A stretch of 21,357 nt of DNA from an uncultured Chromatiaceae bacterium. GTDB lineage: Bacteria; Pseudomonadota; Gammaproteobacteria; Enterobacterales; Alteromonadaceae. The notes beneath the pieces were generated by a model. That model saw nothing but the letters and a program-made list of their open reading frames with translations. It searched no databases and was not told the origin of the DNA. Position 1 is the stretch's first letter; each line of letters starts with the position of its first letter. Below are positions 1-8,729 of this stretch, piece by piece. The position numbers and the translations under genes were made by a program. The stretch covers positions 1 to 21,357 of the forward strand of contig CAMLRA010000057.1 in NCBI GenBank assembly GCA_946482325.1, read 5' to 3'.

Positions 1-225
1 ACCAAGTTTGACGTGATGCACGTTGTTGCCAATAAAGGCGGTTGGATTTTTCTGTTGCAACGCAACGATGGCCTGATACATCGAATATGGTGCATCACCA
101 CGGGCGGCGCGGGCCAGACTCCATAAAGTCTCATTGCCGGTGACCGGCCCTATGGTTGCGGCGTGCGCGGGGGTGGCAGTGGCAAAAGCTGCAGCACATA
201 AAACCCAACAGATATTTAGTTGCAT
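1..225 (-). CDS. FimV-like protein, N-terminal part (partial, runs off the left edge)
   Basis: Reading leftward from ATG at 225-223, the frame stays open for 75 codons to the window edge. Residues 1-22 look like a signal peptide (hydrophobic stretch ending in PAHA, cleavage before ATIGPV). The mature start resembles the N-terminal domain of FimV/TspA-type proteins: a GPV segment, then ETLWSLAR, a central YSMYQAIVALQQ helix and NPTAFIGNN. In that family this region precedes a LysM domain, a long acidic linker and a C-terminal TPR part, and the protein is an inner-membrane organiser of type IV pili and polar structures. Only the domain start is visible, so full FimV identity cannot be confirmed; a shorter FimV-like paralogue is possible. 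A GGA six to nine bases upstream of the ATG may serve as ribosome binding site. Confidence 0.72.
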   Translation of the reverse strand, partial: MQLNICWVLCAAAFATATPAHAATIGPVTGNETLWSLARAARGDAPYSMYQAIVALQQKNPTAFIGNNVHHVKLG

Positions 226-346
226 GATTCGGTTCCGGGATCTGACACTGCCGACGTCAAAGCTGCTTTCAGCATGGCTGAAGTCAGGCTTATTTACCAA
301 CTACACGGCGATTACTTGCCTGTTCAAAACGAGTCATTGAGCAATT

Positions 347-374
347 CTCAGGCCAGTCTGAATTCTGGCCTGAG
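347..374 (-). terminator. Perfect 10-bp hairpin downstream of the LolA-like gene
   Basis: CTCAGGCCAG (347-356) and CTGGCCTGAG (365-374) are exact inverted repeats around an 8-base loop. The hairpin lies eight bases past the stop codon of the leftward gene ending at 382. Position and stem strength fit a transcription terminator of the exporter operon, although no clear T-run follows in the leftward direction. The rest of the 226-381 gap shows nothing I recognise apart from room for the FimV-like gene's promoter. Confidence 0.6.
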
Positions 375-381
375 CCACCGC

Positions 382-1224
382 TTACCGGCTGCGTTGCAAC
401 GCATTGGTATCAAAATCGGCATCAGTCCGGCCTTTGCCAAATTCGATATCACGCACCAATAAATCAGTGCTTTTGCCGGTCTGATGATTGGTCATTTGCA
501 GCTTCAGCGGCCGCCAGTATTTATTCAGATACTGTTTGTAATCACTCATGACCAGGGTTTTTAACAGCGCATTTTTCCGGTCATAAAACTCAATTTTGCG
601 GGCGCGGTACTCAGCCTGATCAATCCAGACCACACTTTTGCTGTAACCGGAAAATTCGTCGAGCGGCACCTGCTCCACGACAAACACCGCTTCGCCATTA
701 AGCTGCTCATCGCGCAGCCAGGTGAACTTAAATTTCTCCAGTTCAAACGAACTTAAATCTTCGTAAGCAAATTCACTGGCCATAAAGGGCCCGGATTTAT
801 TACGCGAGGCGATGCGTTTGACCCTTTTTACCGACGGCAGGTACAGCCACTGGTCGTCCGGTTTGCCGGTATGCGAGTGATTCAGAAACGCGGTACCGCG
901 CACATCTTTGGGTTCGTCAAAAATAGTCAGACCTTTGTCACCGTCGTTGGCGACTTCCAGACTGATGCTGCGAATTTCACGGGTACTTTCTTCACCCTGA
1001 GTGTTCCGCAGTACCATAGTCGTTTTTGACTCGCTGTCTTTCCAGCCTTCGTCCCGGGTTTTACGTTCTGTGGCAATTTGCAGGCCTTTGCCGCCGTCAT
1101 CAGCCAGCGCAGCTGTGCTGAAAGCACCTGCACTCAACGCGCCTAAATACAGGCAGCCGGTCAGCAATACAGTGCGCAGCACTGCTGCTTGTGCGCGGTT
1201 AAACTTGATGGAAGTGGTATTCAT
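382..1224 (-). CDS. LolA-like outer membrane lipoprotein-sorting family protein (periplasmic lipid carrier)
   Basis: A 280-residue protein. Residues about 1-42 form a long signal peptide ending near ALA before DDGGKG. The mature part has the pattern of the LolA-like fold seen in proteins annotated 'outer membrane lipoprotein-sorting protein': repeated strands with TMVLRN, DEPKDVRGTAFL, the DDQWLYLPSVKRVKRI segment, a GPFMASEFAYEDL segment and a C-terminal KYWRPLKLQM. These periplasmic beta-barrel-like carriers are commonly encoded next to MMPL/RND exporters and are thought to take a lipid or lipopeptide from them. I chose the ATG at 1224-1222 rather than an in-frame ATG at 1263, because GGAG lies seven bases upstream and the exporter gene ends one base away (stop 1228-1226). 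It is the last gene of the TetR-exporter-carrier operon. The cargo is unknown. Confidence 0.85.
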   Translation of the reverse strand: MNTTSIKFNRAQAAVLRTVLLTGCLYLGALSAGAFSTAALADDGGKGLQIATERKTRDEGWKDSESKTTMVLRNTQGEESTREIRSISLEVANDGDKGLTIFDEPKDVRGTAFLNHSHTGKPDDQWLYLPSVKRVKRIASRNKSGPFMASEFAYEDLSSFELEKFKFTWLRDEQLNGEAVFVVEQVPLDEFSGYSKSVVWIDQAEYRARKIEFYDRKNALLKTLVMSDYKQYLNKYWRPLKLQMTNHQTGKSTDLLVRDIEFGKGRTDADFDTNALQRSR

Positions 1225-1225
1225 A

Positions 1226-3538
1226 TCAGACTCCATTCGAATGAGAAACAGATGCCGGAGCATAGGCTTTGCGGTCCAGCTTCAGCAGCACCGCAGGTAA
1301 AAACAGGAAATCGACAATCAGCGCAATCAGCAAAATAATGCCGGTTAACAGACCCATATCAGAATTGAGCCGGAAATCAGACAACAGCAGCACCGAGAAC
1401 CCAATCACCAGCACGACAGTGGTCACCACCAATGCCCAGCCGACGCTATGAAAGGCATACCGTACCGCATCTTCGGCATCGCGGCCCTCCTGACGGGCGT
1501 GCTGATACTTGGCGAGGAAATGCACGGTATCGTCGACAATAATACCGAGGCTCATTGAAGCAACCACCGACAAGCCTAAGTTAATTTCACCGGACATCAA
1601 TTGCCAGACGCCAAAGCCCATCAGTGCCGGTACCATATTCGGCAACAAACTGATTGTGCCAAGTTTCCAGGAGCGCAGGCTTAACACCAACAACGCAGAG
1701 ATCAGCACAGCCGCCAGCGGCAGGCTTTGCATCATGCTGGCCATATTACGCTCACCAATGTGCGCAAACATCAGCGCAGTGCTCGATGCTTCAATCGGAT
1801 ATTGCGGATAATGCTGCTGGAACCAGGCAATGGTTTTGTCTTCAATCGCCGTCATTTCTTTACTGCCAAGGTTTTGCATCGTGATGCCCACCTTGGTCGC
1901 GCTTTTGTCCAGGTCCAGCTGATTACTTAAATCCAGACCAAAAGGCAACGACATTTCATACATCAGCAAATATTGCGCCGCCAGCTCCTGACTTTCCGGC
2001 AGCCGGTAAAAGGCCGGGTCGTCGCCATGCATACTTTTGTTCAGTCGTTTATAGGTGTCACTGATCCGGCTGACATGGGTCACTTCCGGCAAACTCTGTA
2101 GATAATCGCCAAAGGCATCAACGGCAGCGATAAAAGCCGGGTCGTTCACCCCGGATTCGCTGCCACTGTCGATGGCAAAATCCATCAGCGATACGCCACC
2201 TAACTTTTCTTCAAGCAAATCAACAGCCTGGCGATACTCGGTTTGTGTGGAAAAGTATTTAACCGCTTCATCATTAACGCGGTTTTGCAACGTCAGATAA
2301 CCACCCGCCAGTGTCAGCAGCACAGTGCCGACTAAAATTGGCCCAGGCCGGCGAATGACAAATTCTGCTAAGCGGTCCATACCGCCAAAGGCTTTAGAAT
2401 CGTGGCCGGCACTGATCGGTAATAACGCCAATAACGCCGGCAACAACAGGATGGTTAATAACCAGGCCAGCATCACGCCGACGGCCACCATATTGCCGAA
2501 GTCGCGCAAAATCGGCACTTCAGAGAAATTCAGCGTCAGAAAACCAACGGCCGTCGTCGCACTGGTGATAAATACCGGCATCGCATTGATCAGCATGGCC
2601 TGGCGGATAGCATCAGGTTTGGACTGACCTTGTCGCATCAAAAACTGGGTGGAGGCAATCAAATGCACACTATCGGCGACTGCCAGTGTCATCACCAGCG
2701 TCGGTACGTTGACTGTCGCAGTGCTGAGGAAAATACCGGCCCAACCAGCAAGACCCAGCGTGGCGCTGATGGTCAGAATAATAATGATCACCACAGCCAG
2801 CGCCGCCAGCGCGGAGCGCAACATCAGCGCCAACAACAGGATAATAGTGACAAACATCAGTGGCACCAGAGCGCTGGCGTCATGCTGCGCTTCGGTAGTA
2901 AAGGCATTGTTCAGCGCTATCACACCTGCAAGCTTAAAACTGACGGTCGGATGTTCTTTTGCCAGCTGTTCAGTTAAAGCCGCCACCGCGGAATACACGT
3001 CCGCCACTTCTTTGTTTTGGTCTTTTTCCGGCAGCTGCACTGTGATATTGACGGCGGTCATAGTGCCGTCCGCCGACACCAGTCGCTTCAAAATCGCTGG
3101 TTCACTAAGCACCACCTGTTTGATTTTGCTGATTTTTTCTGCAGAAATGTCGGTGACATCGAGCAGTAAATCTTCAACCAATAAGTCGTCGTCCTGAGCT
3201 TCGGTATGCTGGAAATTGGTGATGGAATCAACCCGCAATGAATACGGCGTTTGCCAGGCGGCGTCAGTGAGTTTTTTCACCACGGTCAGCACTTCCGGCG
3301 TGAATACATCGCCTTCGGCTGGCAGCACAGCGACCAGCATGTTGTCGCTTTTATTAAACTGCGCCTGCATCCGCTCAAATGCCTGCATCTGCGGGTTATC
3401 GGCCGAAAAGAAAATACGGAAATCACCGCGAAAATACAGATTTTTCGCGCCCCAACTAAATAATACCGATACCAGCAAGATCAGAAAAACCGCCAGCCAT
3501 GGCCTTTTTACCGCATTATCTAACCAGGGATGATTCAT
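1226..3538 (-). CDS. RND superfamily exporter, MMPL type
   Basis: A 770-residue membrane protein with the duplicated RND layout: a first membrane helix at about 13-32, a large periplasmic loop (about 33-225), a bundle of helices (about 226-380), a second single helix near 400, a second periplasmic loop, and a last bundle (about 600-755). The paired intramembrane aspartates expected for proton coupling are visible in TLAVADSVHLI in the first half and LGIIVDDTVHFLAKYQ in the second. The protein is closer to the MMPL/HpnN-like lipid exporters than to the three-part drug pumps, and no membrane-fusion protein gene is adjacent. Its ATG overlaps the stop of the TetR gene (ATGA), and the LolA-like gene follows after one base, which suggests the carrier accepts what this pump delivers. 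Substrate unknown. Confidence 0.9.
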   Translation of the reverse strand: MNHPWLDNAVKRPWLAVFLILLVSVLFSWGAKNLYFRGDFRIFFSADNPQMQAFERMQAQFNKSDNMLVAVLPAEGDVFTPEVLTVVKKLTDAAWQTPYSLRVDSITNFQHTEAQDDDLLVEDLLLDVTDISAEKISKIKQVVLSEPAILKRLVSADGTMTAVNITVQLPEKDQNKEVADVYSAVAALTEQLAKEHPTVSFKLAGVIALNNAFTTEAQHDASALVPLMFVTIILLLALMLRSALAALAVVIIIILTISATLGLAGWAGIFLSTATVNVPTLVMTLAVADSVHLIASTQFLMRQGQSKPDAIRQAMLINAMPVFITSATTAVGFLTLNFSEVPILRDFGNMVAVGVMLAWLLTILLLPALLALLPISAGHDSKAFGGMDRLAEFVIRRPGPILVGTVLLTLAGGYLTLQNRVNDEAVKYFSTQTEYRQAVDLLEEKLGGVSLMDFAIDSGSESGVNDPAFIAAVDAFGDYLQSLPEVTHVSRISDTYKRLNKSMHGDDPAFYRLPESQELAAQYLLMYEMSLPFGLDLSNQLDLDKSATKVGITMQNLGSKEMTAIEDKTIAWFQQHYPQYPIEASSTALMFAHIGERNMASMMQSLPLAAVLISALLVLSLRSWKLGTISLLPNMVPALMGFGVWQLMSGEINLGLSVVASMSLGIIVDDTVHFLAKYQHARQEGRDAEDAVRYAFHSVGWALVVTTVVLVIGFSVLLLSDFRLNSDMGLLTGIILLIALIVDFLFLPAVLLKLDRKAYAPASVSHSNGV

Positions 3539-4350
3539 GCGTGCTCCTGTGCATTGCTCGACATTAGGTGACTAAAACTGTCTGATCCGGCGCCAGTCAG
3601 CTGCTGACTGAACATGTGGTCAATCCGTTGCCAGCTGGCCTGATAATCCCAGTCTGGCGACAAAGGTAACCAGCCCATGCCATCAAACAATAAATTAATA
3701 CTGTGAATATTGACCTGTCCCGCTTCAAGGCCGGCAAACATGCCTAACTGACGCAGCGGCGCAAACAGCGCATTACAGCCAAAAGCCAGTGCCCAGTTGA
3801 TAAAGGCATATTGCTCGACCGCCGTACCCGCTTGAAGGGTTAAACTGCCATCCGCCAGCGCTGCTGACAGTACGGTCTGGCACATGGTTAATAATTCGGT
3901 TTCCAGCTGCTGACGGCGTTGTAGCCGCTCTGCCGAACTTTTTTCCATCACTCCCGGCGTGGCAGCGGTTAATAGACATAAAAACAAGGTCGGTTCGGCA
4001 GCGCTGAAGCGATGATAAGCATAATGCAGGGCCAGCGCGCGTTCCCGGCTATGGCCACTAAAGTTAAGTGCTAATTGGAAAAGTTGTTGCAGCCGCTCTA
4101 AAGAATCCACGCTAAGGGCAGTCAGCACGTCTTCTTTGCTGCTGAAATGGTTATATAAAGTGCCTTTGGACACATCGGATAAAGCCGTTAGCCGGTCCAT
4201 GGTCAGGCCGGCAAAACCGTCCTGCCGTAAAATCTGTTGCGCCAGCTTTAGCAGTGCCTGCTCCCGATGTTGCCGGGCCTGGCTGCGCGAATTTTGCAAT
4301 GGCGGCTGAGGACACATGCACAGAACCGTAAAAAGTTGACGGATCGTCAT
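3535..4350 (-). CDS. TetR/AcrR-family transcriptional regulator
   Basis: Up to 271 residues. The TetR-type DNA-binding region lies at about residues 25-75: a first helix with ALLKLAQQILRQDGF, then the helix-turn-helix LTMDRLTALSDVSKGTLYNHF followed by SSKEDVL, close to the family consensus. The rest is the helical ligand-binding and dimerisation domain. It is first in the operon with the exporter and the LolA-like carrier, so it probably represses this operon and responds to the exported compound or a membrane signal. The start is uncertain: ATG at 4350-4348 gives the longest form, and ATG at 4317-4315 (residue 12) would remove residues not needed for the fold. Neither has a strong Shine-Dalgarno sequence. 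The stop overlaps the exporter start by four bases. Confidence 0.9.
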   Translation of the reverse strand: MTIRQLFTVLCMCPQPPLQNSRSQARQHREQALLKLAQQILRQDGFAGLTMDRLTALSDVSKGTLYNHFSSKEDVLTALSVDSLERLQQLFQLALNFSGHSRERALALHYAYHRFSAAEPTLFLCLLTAATPGVMEKSSAERLQRRQQLETELLTMCQTVLSAALADGSLTLQAGTAVEQYAFINWALAFGCNALFAPLRQLGMFAGLEAGQVNIHSINLLFDGMGWLPLSPDWDYQASWQRIDHMFSQQLTGAGSDSFSHLMSSNAQEHA

Positions 4351-4354
4351 TCTA

Positions 4355-4367
4355 GGTGAAAATCACC
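4355..4367. promoter_or_regulatory. Short palindrome at the TetR gene start (possible operator)
   Basis: GGTGA (4355-4359) and TCACC (4363-4367) form a perfect five-base inverted repeat around AAA, five bases before the first possible TetR start codon. TetR-family repressors often bind palindromes at their own promoter, so autoregulation is plausible, but the arms are short and the match may be chance. Confidence 0.25.
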
Positions 4368-4417
4368 ACAACGCAAGGTCAAAGCGGAAAAATCAACCAG
4401 AGGCCGCACGCACCGGT

Positions 4418-5887
4418 TCAGAAGCGCCAGTACATCGGGGTAAACAATAACAAGACCGTCAGAATTTCCAGCCGGCCCAATAACATACCAAAGCTGATCA
4501 GCCATTTGGCACCATCGGGTAAACTGGCAAAAGTGCCATCCGGACCAATCACAGGCCCAAGACCTGGACCGACGTTACTGATCGCCGTCGCAGCACCGGT
4601 CAGTGCCGTGACAAAATCCAGTTCATACATCGACAAACCCAGCGCGAGCGCAGCAATAGAGGCAAAATAGATAAAACAAAACGCCAGCACTGAACCCAAT
4701 AACTGGTCGTTGACCGGTTTGCTACCGTATTTTTGTACCCAGACCGCATTCGGGTGTACCAGCAATTTAAACTGTTTAATCAATAACAAACCGGCCAGCT
4801 GTGTGCGGAAAATCTTCAGACCACCACTGGTAGAACCGGAACAACCGCCGGAAAAAGTCAGGTAAAAAAACAGGATCAGCGCCAGGCCGCCCCAGGCCGC
4901 ATAGTTCTCACTGGCATAACCACTGGTACTGATAATCGACACCACGTTAAAGGTGGTATGCGTCAGTGCATCAAAAAAAGGCCGGCCATTGTGATGGTAT
5001 TGATACAAGGTCAGTAAAGTGACGCAAAACGCTGTGATAGCTAAAAAAGCCCGCACCTGCGGGTCACGCAGCAACAACATTTTGTGGCCGCGCACAGTGC
5101 CGACCAGCAACACCAACGGCAATGCTGACAACAACATAAATACCGACGAAATCCACAGCAGCACCGGCTTGTCATTAAAGTGGCCAAAAGAGGCATCGTA
5201 ATTGGCAAAACCACCGGTCGCGACCGTCGTCATCCCATGGGTGATAGCATCAAAACCGTTCATGCCAAACAGATAAAACAGCGTCATACAGCTCGCTGAC
5301 ATGCTGAGGTAAACCACGCCAATCATTAGCGACAGGCTGGAACTGCGCGGCAGAATTTTCTCGGAAATATCCGAGTTTTCGGTTTTAAATAACTTCATCC
5401 CACCGATTTTTAACGCCGGCAAAATGGCAATCGCCATCACGATAATACCGACACCACCAATCCACTGCAGCACCGCGCGCCAGAACAACAAACCTCTTGG
5501 CATGTTATCCAGCCCTTTGAGCACTGTCGCGCCCGTGGTGGTGATCGCTGAGACGGTTTCAAACACCGCATCGACATAACTGAGTTGCGGCAACACCAGC
5601 ACAAAAGGCAGAGTCGCAAACAAACAAATCGATACCCAGCATAAGGTGGTCAGTAAAAACAGCTGGCGTTTCATCAACACAAAATCATGGCGGCCTTTGT
5701 AGACCAGACTGTAGCCGATGCTAACCGTTAACAGGCTGCTGACCAGATAACTCCAGAAACTCTGCTCATCGAAGTACACGGCAACGCCGGCGGTCAACAG
5801 CATAAACATCGACAGAATCACCAGTAGGTATCCAATCACCCGGTAAAACAGATAACGACTTTTTGCAGTTTGTACTTCAGTGCTCAT
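4418..5887 (-). CDS. trkH: TrkH-family potassium uptake channel subunit
   Basis: A 489-residue inner-membrane protein of the normal TrkH length. Four pore-loop selectivity-filter segments are present, each with the expected glycine: TTTGA (116-120), ATGGF (223-227), STSGY (320-324) and SNVGP (437-441). The family signature SGGCSGSTSGGLK lies at about 346-358, and the C-terminus LFTPMYWRF is typical. TrkH moves K+ inward and is gated by the cytoplasmic NAD/ATP-binding protein TrkA, whose gene is not in this window. The gene is divergent from comM, and 67 bases separate its stop from the TetR gene with no obvious terminator, so some readthrough is possible. ATG at 5887-5885 gives the standard N-terminus. 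Confidence 0.95.
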   Translation of the reverse strand: MSTEVQTAKSRYLFYRVIGYLLVILSMFMLLTAGVAVYFDEQSFWSYLVSSLLTVSIGYSLVYKGRHDFVLMKRQLFLLTTLCWVSICLFATLPFVLVLPQLSYVDAVFETVSAITTTGATVLKGLDNMPRGLLFWRAVLQWIGGVGIIVMAIAILPALKIGGMKLFKTENSDISEKILPRSSSLSLMIGVVYLSMSASCMTLFYLFGMNGFDAITHGMTTVATGGFANYDASFGHFNDKPVLLWISSVFMLLSALPLVLLVGTVRGHKMLLLRDPQVRAFLAITAFCVTLLTLYQYHHNGRPFFDALTHTTFNVVSIISTSGYASENYAAWGGLALILFFYLTFSGGCSGSTSGGLKIFRTQLAGLLLIKQFKLLVHPNAVWVQKYGSKPVNDQLLGSVLAFCFIYFASIAALALGLSMYELDFVTALTGAATAISNVGPGLGPVIGPDGTFASLPDGAKWLISFGMLLGRLEILTVLLLFTPMYWRF

Positions 5888-6000
5888 GGGGACCCGGGGT
5901 TCATGCAGTCAGAAAAGTGAATCAGGACAAGATGGTTCAGTGTAACGGCTTCTTGGCACAGAAGAAAGGCTGCCCGAATGGCCTGCCACAGTGAATTAGT

Positions 6001-6028
6001 TTGCATTTATTTAACATTGGGCTACATC
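6001..6028 (+). promoter_or_regulatory. Possible sigma70 promoter for comM
   Basis: TTGCAT (6001-6006) and TACATC (6023-6028) are spaced by 16 bases, about 30 bases before the comM start. Both boxes are imperfect. The surrounding 5888-6058 divergent gap with trkH shows nothing else I can name. Confidence 0.28.
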
Positions 6029-6058
6029 TTTAGATCTGTGCAACAAGCAAGGACGCTG

Positions 6059-7558
6059 ATGACACTGGCATTCATTCACAGCCGGGCGCGGCTCGGACTG
6101 CAAGCACCACCCGTGACTATCGAAGTACATTTATCTAATGGCCTGCCCGGTTTTCAGCTGGTTGGGCTGGCGGAAACCACAGTGCGGGAAGCGCGTGACC
6201 GGGTACGTAGCGCACTGTTGACCTGCGGTTTTGAATTCCCCGACCGCAAAATTATCGTCAATCTGGCACCGGCCGATTTACCCAAAGAAGGTGGCCGTTT
6301 TGATTTGCCCATCGCCATTGGCATTCTGGTGGCCAGCGGTCAGCTGCCCGCCGCAGCCGTTGCTGACACTGAGTTTTACGGCGAACTGGCTTTATCGGGC
6401 GAGATCAGGCCTATCGTCGGCGAAATTCCGTTAGCGCTCGCCGCACAACAGGCCGGCCGGTCTTTGCTGCTGCCGATGCAAAATGCCAGTATTGCCCGGC
6501 AAGTACCGGATGTGCTGGTACTGGGTGCCAGCCACTTGCTGCAGGTCCACAGCCATCTGCTGGCGCAACAGCCACTACCGGCCATTCCGGCGCTGCCCGA
6601 CACTGCCATACCGTCGCCATTATGTTTGTCGGATGTCAAAGGCCAGCAGCACGCCAAAAGGGCGCTGGAAATCGCGGCGAGTGGTTCACATAATTTATTG
6701 TTTTACGGTCCGCCCGGGACCGGAAAATCGATGCTGGCTCAGCGGCTGGCCGGTATCTTACCGCCACTGACGTTCCATGAAGCCTTAGAAAGCGCGGCAA
6801 TTTATTCGATTGCCGCCTTACCCCTCGCCGCTGATTTCCGGCGACGGCCGTTTCGTCAGCCGCATCACACCAGCTCGGCACCGGCGCTGGCAGGCGGCGG
6901 AACCATGCCCAAACCCGGCGAAATTTCGTTGGCACACCACGGTGTATTATTTCTTGATGAATTGCCCGAATTTCAGCGCCATGTGCTGGATGCGCTGCGT
7001 GAGCCACTGGAAACCGGGCTGGTGCATATTTCCCGCGCCGGCCGGCAGGCAGAATTTCCGGCTCAGTTTCAGCTGGTCGCGGCGCTGAACCCAAGCCCGA
7101 GCGGCCATCATCTGGATGGTCGCGCCAGCAAAGCGGAGATTTTACGCTACCTGGCGCGTATTTCCGGGCCGCTGACCGACCGGATTGATTTACAGCTCGA
7201 AGTCCCCTTGTTGCCAGCCGGCGTACTGAGTCAACAAAGCCACGGCGAAACCAGCGAGACGATTGCAGCCAGAGTGCTGGCCGGGCGGGAGCATCAGCTG
7301 CAGCGCCAAGGCAAACCAAACGCAAGGCTCAGTAGCGCTGAACTGGAACAATATTGCCCGTTGCAAAGCGCTGACAGTGCTTTTCTGGAACAGGCGGTCT
7401 CCCAGCTACAGCTGTCCAGCCGCAGTTTTCACAAATTATGGAAAGTGGCACGGACTATTGCCGACCTGGCCGGCGAGCACAACATTGGCCGGCCACATTT
7501 GCTGGAAGCACTGAGTTACCGCGCCTTTGATAAGCTGCTGCGTTATTTGCGCGACTAG
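6059..7558 (+). CDS. comM: ComM / YifB-family Mg-chelatase-like AAA+ ATPase
   Basis: A 499-residue protein, the usual family length. It has an N-terminal ChlI-like domain starting with the characteristic MTLAFIHSRARLGLQAP and containing NGLPGFQLVGLAETTVREARDR split over about 28-48. The AAA+ core follows, with Walker A GPPGTGKS (217-224), Walker B VLFLDE (296-301) and the arginine-rich HHTSSAPALAGGG and RAGRQAEFP segments. The C-terminal Mg-chelatase subdomain ends near RAFDKLLRYLRD. In naturally transformable gammaproteobacteria this hexameric helicase drives branch migration during integration of incoming DNA. I chose ATG at 6059 over an upstream in-frame start at 5978 because AAGGA lies five bases before it and the conserved family N-terminus begins there. 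Confidence 0.95.
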   Translation: MTLAFIHSRARLGLQAPPVTIEVHLSNGLPGFQLVGLAETTVREARDRVRSALLTCGFEFPDRKIIVNLAPADLPKEGGRFDLPIAIGILVASGQLPAAAVADTEFYGELALSGEIRPIVGEIPLALAAQQAGRSLLLPMQNASIARQVPDVLVLGASHLLQVHSHLLAQQPLPAIPALPDTAIPSPLCLSDVKGQQHAKRALEIAASGSHNLLFYGPPGTGKSMLAQRLAGILPPLTFHEALESAAIYSIAALPLAADFRRRPFRQPHHTSSAPALAGGGTMPKPGEISLAHHGVLFLDELPEFQRHVLDALREPLETGLVHISRAGRQAEFPAQFQLVAALNPSPSGHHLDGRASKAEILRYLARISGPLTDRIDLQLEVPLLPAGVLSQQSHGETSETIAARVLAGREHQLQRQGKPNARLSSAELEQYCPLQSADSAFLEQAVSQLQLSSRSFHKLWKVARTIADLAGEHNIGRPHLLEALSYRAFDKLLRYLRD

Positions 7559-7625
7559 CATATACAGCAGTGGAAGTCCCCGCTTATCCCTGCTTGTCCC
7601 GGTGCGACGCCCGCTGAACCCGCAC

Positions 7626-7656
7626 TTGCATCCGATGGCGGCTTTATTCATATACT
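7626..7656 (+). promoter_or_regulatory. Possible promoter of the two-kinase signalling operon
   Basis: A good -10 box TATACT (7651-7656) is preceded by TTGCAT (7626-7631) at a long 19-base spacing. Transcription would start near 7663, downstream of the alternative GTG at 7659, which supports the ATG at 7689 as the real start of the kinase gene. Confidence 0.35.
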
Positions 7657-7688
7657 GAGTGTCATTGCTGCTGCCGGAGTGCTGGCTC

Positions 7689-8729
7689 ATGCCATTAGAT
7701 TTACCGCGACTGTTTCGATTTAACCTGTGGTTCTGGTGCTGCGTCGCTTTGTTCGAGGTGACAAACCTGCTGCTGGAAGTGCTGGTGTGGAAAGAAAAAT
7801 TCGCACTGAAATACTTGTTGTTATCATTCGGCTCCTTAGCGGTACAACTGGCGTTAACCAGTGCGCTGATGACACTGGCGCAGCGCTGGCAGTTATCGGC
7901 GTTGCGGCTGTTTCTGGCCACGGCGTTGCTGGCTTTGTGTTATATCCCCCTGGTCAATTACGCCAGTATGCTGTTATGGCAAAAATATGATTTCCATCTG
8001 AATTTACTACTCGGGCAGCTCGACACTCATGCATTGGCGTTTTTTGTCTGGGCCGCTGGTTTTCTCAGCTTCAGCCGTTATTGCCAACAGCAAGCGCAAG
8101 CACAGGAATCTCATCGGCTGGCGCAAAATATCCAGCAGCTGGAACTGCAGGCGCTGCGCCATCAGCTCAATCCACATTTTACCTTTAATGCGCTGAATTC
8201 CGTCTGTGCCTTGCTCGAAGCCGAACGTTTTGAAGATGCCGAGCTGATGTCGGAACAGCTCTCCACCTTTTTACGTTATTCACTGAGCCATTCGCCGGAT
8301 TCTTTGGTCCGCCTCGCCGACGAACTCTCTGCGATTGAGGCTTATCTGACGCTGCAAAAAACCCGTTTCGGCGACAAACTGCGGGTGCAATGGCAGATCG
8401 ACGAACAGGTCAAACAGCAGCTGGTACCGGCATTATTGCTACAGCCGTTGGTTGAAAATGCGATTAAATATGCAGTCGCCGCCCGCCAAAATGGTGCGAC
8501 CATCACCATCAGCGGTGGGCAAAGCGATGGCCTGGTGCAATTGTCGGTGCAAGATGACGGCCCGGGTGCGCAAAGTGCTACCGGTCATGGTACCGGCGTG
8601 GGGCTCAGAAATATCCGCGACCGGCTGTACCAGCATTTTGGCGAGCAGGCGCGTTTGGTGGTACAGAGTTTACCGGCAGGTTTTAGTGTAGCGATTGCCT
8701 TGCCACCGCAACAGAGCAGCGCTTTATGA
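7689..8729 (+). CDS. LytS/YehU-type membrane sensor histidine kinase (catalytically complete)
   Basis: A 346-residue protein with about four membrane helices in residues 11-130, a short coiled linker rich in Gln (133-155), and a His_kinase/HATPase module. The phospho-acceptor histidine lies in LRHQLNPHFTFNALN (His163). The ATP-binding residues are intact: N box LLQPLVENAIKYA (Asn257), DDGPG (289-293) and the glycine-rich GHGTGVGL (299-306). There is no recognisable periplasmic sensor domain, so the membrane part itself probably senses. ATG at 7689 is preferred over GTG at 7659: GGAG lies nine bases upstream. Its stop overlaps the next kinase's start (ATGA), which points to translational coupling and probably equal amounts of the two kinases. 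The partner is the LytTR regulator at 9822. Confidence 0.93.
   Translation: MPLDLPRLFRFNLWFWCCVALFEVTNLLLEVLVWKEKFALKYLLLSFGSLAVQLALTSALMTLAQRWQLSALRLFLATALLALCYIPLVNYASMLLWQKYDFHLNLLLGQLDTHALAFFVWAAGFLSFSRYCQQQAQAQESHRLAQNIQQLELQALRHQLNPHFTFNALNSVCALLEAERFEDAELMSEQLSTFLRYSLSHSPDSLVRLADELSAIEAYLTLQKTRFGDKLRVQWQIDEQVKQQLVPALLLQPLVENAIKYAVAARQNGATITISGGQSDGLVQLSVQDDGPGAQSATGHGTGVGLRNIRDRLYQHFGEQARLVVQSLPAGFSVAIALPPQQSSAL

Noticed and set aside
2649..3197. A 182-codon rightward open frame inside the exporter gene
   Set aside because: It is antisense to a clear RND protein and is Ser/Thr/Ala-rich without domain features.
6636..7325. A 229-codon leftward open frame inside comM
   Set aside because: comM is unambiguous on the other strand over its full length; this Arg/Pro/Ala-rich frame is a typical shadow.
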